NCBI GenBank assembly: GCA_012064415.1 | Contig: SSNU01000100.1 | Coordinates: 1 to 64,000, forward strand | DNA from: Gyrodactylus bullatarudis | Taxonomy: Eukaryota > Platyhelminthes > Monogenea > Gyrodactylidea > Gyrodactylidae | Length of the DNA stretch: 64,000 bases | Direction of reading: 5' to 3' | Part shown: positions 58,701 through 64,000 of the stretch, one piece after another | Layout of the letters: every line of letters begins with the position of its first letter | How positions within the stretch are numbered: the first letter of the stretch is position 1 | Made by a program: the position numbers and the translations under genes | The notes under the pieces: generated by a model | What the model was told of the DNA's origin: nothing | Databases searched by the model: none | What the model saw: only the letters and a program-made list of their open reading frames with translations

Positions 58701-61700
58701 CTCGATTGAAGATGACAATTTTTGAACACGCGCCAAGATTTTTTCAATGAATTTCACTACGAGAAAGGACAAAATTGAGGTTTTTGAATGAAAATAGAGC
58801 TTATAGTAAAAACTAGTTGTGGAAATTGAAAAAAAATTCCAAGAAAAATTCAATCTAACCAAAATTAGGTCGTTTTGAAAATGGGTTAATTGCAAAAAGT
58901 GTAGTGGGACTAGGAATATTTACAAAATATGTGGAATAGATTTGTATTTAATGTGGGATACATCGTTTTTTTCGAATTTTTGTAGTGGGGGGGGTTAGGA
59001 ATATTTTCATGAAATGTGCCACACACCAAGATACTTTATATAAAATGTGGGATACACCAATAGATATTTTTAAAAAATGTACTGCTCTTTATAATTTATG
59101 TAGTGCATTTTTAATAATTTCAATTTTAGTGGTGTTTAAATTCTTTTGTAAATTTATTTATCAAAAAAAAATTTATAATCAGATAATGAGAGTGTCAAAT
59201 TAAAATTTTTCGGCAATAGAAATGATTCTTTTCTTCTTGGGTCTTCCTTTTTTTCTGATGCTTTTTATAGATGAAATTGAGCTACTTTTCAAGATATCAA
59301 GATCACAAAAATTGAAATCAGTTTTGAAAGCAATTTTTAAATTGGTATTCTTGAAAAAGTCCTTGATAAAATTGTCAATTATTTTTCCATCGTGTATGAT
59401 AGCTGCAATCATTTGCTTGCATGGATATCCATTGATTTTCACAAGGCCACAAGAGCAAGTCATAAATTCCAAATTAACTATTTTATCAATTTTGCAGAAT
59501 TTTTCTTTGCTTACCCTAAATACTCCAGGCTTATCTGCTTTGCGAACAATTAAGAATCTTGAATTTTCGAGATTCGGTTCAAGTTGGGACATGATAAACC
59601 TAGTAAATGTTTCTGTTTTCTTCTCATAATAAGTGAATTTATCTTGGAGGATTGCATGAGTTTTTTTCCCAAATGAGTATATAAAGTTAAATGGACGGAG
59701 ATTCCGCATTTCAATAATCGCTGCGTTAGCGGACTCTGCTGCATTTGAAGTTAAAAATCCATATCTACATTTTTCTGAGGCAAAGTTGCACCAATGATCA
59801 AATGGTATTTCTGATAAATATAAATAGGCATCCAAACTCTTCACTTTTATTTCATTCATTATTTCAAGAAATTTTTCTTCAGTAATAGATTTGGCTGCAT
59901 TGAAAATAAGATTATTAAGATTAATTTTGAATTTAGCTTTGATATTCTTGCCGATATGGTAAAGACAGAATGAATGTAGAGCGTTTGGCAAAATTTGGCA
60001 TATACTCGCTATGAGACCTTTCTCACGATCAGATAGAATTATTAAGTCTTTCATCTCTTTCAAACTTAGCGATCGATCTAGATTTTCAAAGAAATATGAC
60101 CATGTCTTTTTGCATTCATTTTCTACGATAGCAACAGCAATTGGATAAATTTCTTTATCTCCAGTTACTCCAGAGGCCAAAAGAATTGAATAATCTGAAT
60201 TTGACTTAAAATGACAGCCATCAACAGCGATAATTGGTAAACAGTGTTTGAAAGCTTGAATACTGATATTTAAACACAAGAAACAGGATGATAATGCTTG
60301 ATTTTCAATCTGTATATCTTGGAACGTACCGGGGTTGTTTATAGAATTCCACTCAAAATAAGCTTCAAGTTTATCAAAAGAGTTCAATACACCTTCATTA
60401 ACTTTGAGTTTGCATTCCTTCAGAGATCTCCAAACCTTGTGATAATTCGACTCTAGACCATATTCACTTTTCAAAACATTTATGCAATCCTTAGGCCGTA
60501 GAGACCCAACTTGCTGGCTCAAACTTTTCAGATTGTTAACAATCATGTTCTTATTAGCGGACAAATGGGTCTAAAAATTTATAAAAGTATAAGCTTACTT
60601 CATGGCATGAGTGATTGAGAAACTTAGTAATATGAAATCTTCCGTCAGATCTTTTATTTAGACTAATATCAAATCGGCAGTCTTCAGATACACACATAAA
60701 TTTTCTATAATTTCCAGATGATTTTGAATTCTTATATCCTCGTTGAATATTTTGCGAATAAATATCAAGCTCATTTTTGAAATCTTTAATTGAGTTGTAT
60801 GAGGTTTCAATTTTAAAGTTCATAATGTGAAGATTTTTTAAAACGAACCTTATTTATGATAAATTCCAACCAATGAAATTGATTTATGAAAATTATCCAT
60901 GAATACCCAAAACCTAAAAATATTGTACAACGTGCAACGCAAGTGTTTAGAGGATATTTAAAATTAATAGAATATAATATAATTGTTAAAACTATAAATA
61001 TAATTTGTTATAATTAAAATTATGTAGCATATATAATAACAATTATCATAATTGTTTTCAACTATCTACGAATCTTGAATATTATTTGGATAATATGGCT
61101 GAAATGTTATTATAATTATTAAATTTAATTGCAAGTATTTACCGAAAAGTAATTTGCATAGTTTATAATTGAACTGAAAATATTTTTAAATTCTATTGCT
61201 GACATTTTTTTAAAATGAATTTAAACACCACTAAAATTGAAATTATTAAAAATGCACTACATAAATTATAAAGAGCAGTACATTTTTTAAAAATATCTAT
61301 TGGTGTATCCCACATTTTATATAAAGTATCTTGGTGTGTGGCACATTTCATGAAAATATTCCTAACCCCCCCCACTACAAAAAATACGAAAAAAAACGAT
61401 GTATCCCACATATTTTGTAAATATTCCTAGTCCCACTACACTTTTTGCAATTAACCCTTTGAAAATCCATAAAATACACATTTTTCAACTTTCAAACCCA
61501 AAAATTTTATCGATCTTAAAAAATTCAAGCATTTAAATGCTGATATTTTATCAACATTAGACGAAGAATTCGAATTTAGCCATAGTGACTGATATAAACT
61601 CACTGTTTCCAAGAAATAATAATTAAACCTCTGAATTTTGCATAATTTTTCTTGCTAATAATAAAAAAATGGGATACTGACAAAAAATGTATAGTATTTT

Positions 61701-63578
61701 CACGAATTCTATAGTTTTTGTATACGGTCTATTATCGAATTTCAAAGAGATTTTTTCAAAAAATGTATTGGTGTGTTCGAGATTTTCAAAACGTAAATAG
61801 GTATTTTTGTCAATAAGCCTACCCATATATACATTTTTTGTCAATATCCTTTAAAAAATTCAAATGGTTCGATTTCCCCCAATTATGACGAACTTCTTTA
61901 GGCAAATTTGAGTCCTTCGTCCAATGTTGATCCTAAACATCAGCATTTAACTGCTTCAATTCTTCGAGATCGATAAAAATTCTGGGTTCGAAAGTGGAAA
62001 AGGTGTAAATTTGATGGATTTTCGAGATTTGAAAAACGATCTAATTTCGGTCAGAATTTTTTTCAATTTCCACAACCTGTTGGCTCATTTTATCGAGGAA
62101 GTCAATCAAAAATATTTTTTCCTGAGTCTTATGTAAAAATATTGAATTTTCATTTTTCATGTCAATTAGTTTTATATTCAATCCTCTTATTTTATTTTTC
62201 GAATTTAAATAGTCGGGACAAAAGCAAAGGAGTTTGCAGAAAAATCAAACTTTGGAGAGTAAGTTTTATCTGATTCGAAATTTTGGATGAATGCGAGTAA
62301 CTTTAAAGTTTCAAGTTAAACGTAGATCAAATTGTTTATTTTACAGAGTTAAACACTTTCAATGAAGGATTCGTGGAATTAAAGGATACATATTTTTACA
62401 GCAAATTCTTCAAATTAGTCAAGATTTAATTTTGTTTGAACATGTCGAATGCTTAGTATGTGATTACTATAATAATCTCAGATTGCTAATTGAGAATTTA
62501 CTTATTTTGACCATTTGAAGCATTCAGTTCTAAACCTGACTTTTCTAGTAGTACCAAATCTCTATTACTACTATTACTACTGGCGATCCGGCTGAACTGA
62601 TTGAGGTTGACCTCGTTATTTTTTTTAGATTTCTATTCTAAAATTTTCTGGTTGAAATCTACTCATTTAAACAATTCTTGAAATTTTTGTATGAAATTCT
62701 TTTAATCAAAAAAAATATTTACGTTTTTCCAGAAATGTCGCAAGGCTTGGCTTGGACATGGGATATTCCAATCAAAAGATTGCAGAATCCATACCAGGAG
62801 TGGGACCAAATATCGGAACACATTTCAAGAGTGGGCCCGGATCTCTTATGCTGTCAGAACATAATCTTCCAGAATACATAAATGACGATGGCTTGAATTC
62901 AGAGATTAACGATCCCGATATCTATGGTAAATCTTTGTTATTCTTGTACTTTTGATATTACATGGTATTTTATTTCTACATATTTTTGAACGAATCATAA
63001 ATTTGAACTGATCTCGGATCATTATCATTAATTTTCAACCAGTGAAAATGGTCGATAAATAGAAATTAGACCTTCGTACGATAATGGGGTGTTTCCTTAA
63101 ATATCAACGACCATGTTTATTTTCCTTGTCTAATGATGAACCCAAGAAATAACGTTTGATCCCCTTTCAAACTATAAAATCAACAAAAATTTTCGTGCCG
63201 GAATTTAAAAATTTTTTCTTCGAATTTTTCTCGTACTCTCGATGAAAGTATGGCTTTTGAATCGGTTTCCAAAATATCTCTTGAAAATTTCGAGATCTTG
63301 ATATGAAAATGAGAATTTTTGTAAAAGTCATTAAGTTTCAAATTCATTGAGAATAGTAGTTCAAAAACTTATTAAATTTTATTTTCTTTCTAGCGAATAT
63401 AAAGAGTCCAGATCGATCAATTCTCAGCGATGATTTAGAGAGTGATAGACGCACCCTAATCAAAAATAGAAATTATCCAGCTTACACTAATGATACCAAT
63501 AAGAAAAGAACCAAAAATTTCAAGAATAACTATTACACCAGTGTCAACAGTTATGATGATGAACCAACAAACATTTAA
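49712..63578 (+). CDS. Nrg: Neuroglian/L1CAM-family cell adhesion molecule
   Basis: Proposed exons: 49712-49757 (signal peptide MHFILIFTFFLNVYP), 49785-50672, 50705-50874, 52495-53095, 53133-53593, 56168-56804, 56950-57354, 57955-58542, then tail exons ending at 62926 and at 63394-63578. Ig domains 1-6 are followed by five FN3 domains; landmarks are YPPRFVEMPKRNVTF (Ig1), MRRAEMGQFKATP (Ig1-Ig2 join), YIEHNAPNLQY (FN3-2), GPVSELNVV (FN3-4) and ATWFIIVFILFILMI (transmembrane). The Ig1-Ig2 join and EHNAPN strings match insect Neuroglian closely. FN3-3 has an insert with a furin-like NRARRS. The join between 58542 and the 62.7-kb exon is unresolved (phase mismatch, so a small exon is missing), and no ankyrin-binding FIGQY was seen. 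Introns of 27, 32 and 37 nt alternate with long ones holding piggyBac, Tc1, foldback and MULE insertions. Role: homophilic neuronal and epithelial adhesion at the plasma membrane. Confidence 0.9.
51171..52346 (+). mobile_element. Internally deleted piggyBac element
   Basis: TTAA at both ends (51171-51174, 52343-52346) with inverted ends CCCTCATCCGGA. A subterminal dyad GGGGTCCAATGGACCCC lies at 51191-51207. The coding remnant starts with an acidic region (DSDEEDFTSEDGSDEDFIIP) and ends in the piggyBac-type Cys-rich tail (CTQCPRNKDRKTKTRC, CFQCNNPVCNDPFKVLCEIC). The catalytic middle is deleted and stops occur. Located in a Neuroglian intron. Confidence 0.85.
54156..55691 (-). mobile_element. 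Complete Tc1-family transposon
   Basis: Inverted ends start TAGTGATAATCAATAATAAG (left) and TAGTGGTAGTCAAGAATAAG (right), flanked by TA at 54154-54155 and 55692-55693; 1536 bp. Further mirrored sequence (ACACCTATAGAACCTGTC) extends the ends. A single intact transposase gene lies inside. It sits in a Neuroglian intron, opposite strand. Confidence 0.9.
54369..55442 (-). CDS. Tc1-like DDE transposase, intact
   Basis: Uninterrupted frame of 357 codons; the more usual start would be the Met at codon 27 (MGTNESKYSRLTNF), giving 331 aa, near the 340 typical of Tc1. N-terminal paired helix-turn-helix (FQKQRAIELRKDGLSLRKIA; then a second one near IKSELNLNVSISTIQRALKK). Catalytic residues sit in FSDEKKFNLDG, QQDNAPCHRS and SPDLNPIENLWG; the last two acidic residues are separated by 34 residues, the Tc1 DD34E signature. 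Cuts and pastes its element at TA sites. The absence of stops and near-matching inverted ends suggest recent activity. Confidence 0.95.
   Translation of the reverse strand: MRIYKKFLDYHLQPYIRSTLTLEIVLMGTNESKYSRLTNFQKQRAIELRKDGLSLRKIANFIECTTKTISRLFMKKKPLKKRGPKQIIPNSVRAKIKYLAVNKKYTASKIKSELNLNVSISTIQRALKKDPSLHWGKPKNTPNLSSRDMESRKSWAYEKIIENQDWSRVIFSDEKKFNLDGPDGLTSCWMDKKRPKPIRIKRGFGGGSVMVWGSITSKGTSSLVVISEKLNSTSYQILLEDHLFSFKEEITKEDLIFQQDNAPCHRSKSTINWFSDHTIKVLPWPARSPDLNPIENLWGILSQKVYQNGKIFCNKHELIIKIMEEWKSIHEDVIKNLYKSMQKRCMNVVLSDGNFTK
57396..57640. repeat. Dispersed repeat family C copy (donor of a nearby patch)
   Basis: Shares GAGTAGGCCAAATTTTTCAA and GAACACGCGCCAAGAT with 12330-12480. The 122 bp at 57507-57628 are identical to 58691-58812 in the next intron. 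Confidence 0.7.
58691..58812. repeat. 122-bp templated patch with 27-bp flanking duplication
   Basis: Identical over 122 bp to 57507-57628. The insert is bounded by direct copies of AACTAGTTGTGGAAATTGAA plus seven more bases at 58665-58691 and 58811-58837. No transposon ends. Confidence 0.8.
58883..61457 (-). mobile_element. Complete MULE (Mutator-like) DNA transposon
   Basis: 2575 bp with inverted ends of about 240-260 bp starting GGGTTAATTGCAAAAAGTGT and carrying CACTAAAATTGAAATTATTA inside. The exact 9-bp duplication TTTGAAAAT flanks it (58874-58882, 61458-61466). It holds one two-exon transposase gene. Nested in a foldback MITE within a Neuroglian intron. Confidence 0.9.
59200..60823 (-). 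CDS. MULE transposase with FLYWCH-like and SWIM domains
   Basis: Two exons joined across a 28-nt intron (donor GTAAGC just after HSCHE, acceptor TTTTTAG), total about 531 aa. Exon 1 (60823 to about 60599) has a zinc-binding module of the FLYWCH/WRKY-GCM1 type, CVSEDCRFDISLNK...HSCH. Exon 2 holds the MULE DDE core: AVDGCHFKSNSDYSILLASG (D), LIILSDREKGLIASI (D), FCLYHIGKN, and SNAAESANAAI (E). Then a SWIM finger, CSCGLVKINGYPCKQM, in which the usual CxH is CKQ, so the last zinc ligand is Gln. The protein ends in a basic KKRGRPKKKR tail. No stops. It mobilises the surrounding element; the intact frame and exact target duplication suggest recent insertion. Confidence 0.9.
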
Positions 63579-64000
63579 CCCTAACCTTGAATATGTTTGT
63601 ACTTGTTCCGCAAATTTGATAAAAATCCTTGCTGTAATATCAAAACTATTGTATAGGGGTTCTGAGTAATGTACTGTTACCATAAAATACTGTATAGTAT
63701 AGTGTATAAATAATTTCTACAAATCCTAGGATATTAAGATATGAAGTTAAATGATGCGATATTGGATAATTTTTTCGGAATTAAATGATTCAGATTTTAA
63801 AACTTCAGACTACTAATTTTTTGTAGGCTTCTCAAAAGATTCAGAGCAGTAGAATGTTTATTAGAAATTTTTAAAATTATAATTCTACTACAAAGTACGC
63901 TGATGACACAGAAATGGATTATTTTTGATCAGAAATATTTCAATCGTATATTTATATTTAATTTTAAATATCTGGCACGATGATCCATTGCTTCTTCTTA
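63579..64000. other. 3' flank of the adhesion gene
   Basis: Non-coding after the proposed stop at 63576-63578. No further gene was recognised; a polyadenylation site was not assigned with confidence. Confidence 0.4.

Larger units (their letters stand above)
58563..62178. mobile_element. Foldback MITE family B, interrupted by a MULE and a patch
   Basis: The left part (58563-58882) begins TAAAGCTAGTTGATATGAAG, and the right part (61458-62178) ends TTTCATGTCAATTAGTTTTA, as in the copy at 43.4 kb. The MULE at 58883-61457 splits it, and a 122-bp patch sits in the left arm. Confidence 0.75.

Noticed and set aside
62338..62400. Possible missing Neuroglian tail exon after TTTTACAG
   Set aside because: It opens in the right phase (LNTFNEGFVELKD) but has no donor giving the phase needed by the next exon.

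Overview
This window looks like nuclear DNA of an animal, most likely an arthropod or another ecdysozoan. It is AT-rich, its genes are split by introns, and it carries an L1-family adhesion gene closest to insect Neuroglian, a GABA-A-like receptor exon, M13 (neprilysin) paralogues and a C2H2 zinc-finger gene with glutamine and asparagine runs. Species was not determined. A 512-base run of N lies at 21565-22076.

Host genes: (1) a single GABA-A-type Cys-loop receptor exon (minus, about 7.1-7.5 kb); (2) a multicopy-type gene of unknown function cut by the N gap (minus, 20.5-22.7 kb); (3) two divergent M13 metallopeptidase-like genes (minus 33.4 to 19.4 kb; plus 33.5 to 45.2 kb), which start 137 bp apart, both encode type II membrane proteins and have both lost the HExxH zinc site; (4) a C2H2 zinc-finger gene (minus, 49.5 to 45.4 kb); (5) a Neuroglian/L1CAM-like gene (plus, 49.7 to 63.6 kb) starting about 240 bp from the zinc-finger gene. 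Several introns are extremely short (27-37 nt). The others are long and packed with mobile DNA.

Mobile DNA dominates the rest. There are Penelope-like element (PLE) fragments with reverse transcriptase or GIY-YIG pieces and associated hammerhead ribozymes; an apparently intact MULE (58.9-61.5 kb) and an intact Tc1 element (54.2-55.7 kb), both in Neuroglian introns; broken piggyBac-like elements and TTAA-flanked MITEs; a decayed KRBA2/Ginger-like transposase; non-LTR retrotransposon 3' ends; and two large families of foldback MITEs with long inverted arms.

The most unusual signals are a set of hammerhead ribozymes, several arranged as inverted, outward-facing pairs bounding PLE-derived units, some of which have no ORF; the divergent pair of pseudo-neprilysins; introns close to the lower size limit; a furin-like RARR site in the third FN3 domain of the Neuroglian homologue; and a 122-bp patch in one Neuroglian intron copied from another intron and bounded by a 27-bp duplication. 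Exon borders were inferred by eye from splice signals and protein family conservation, without transcript evidence.
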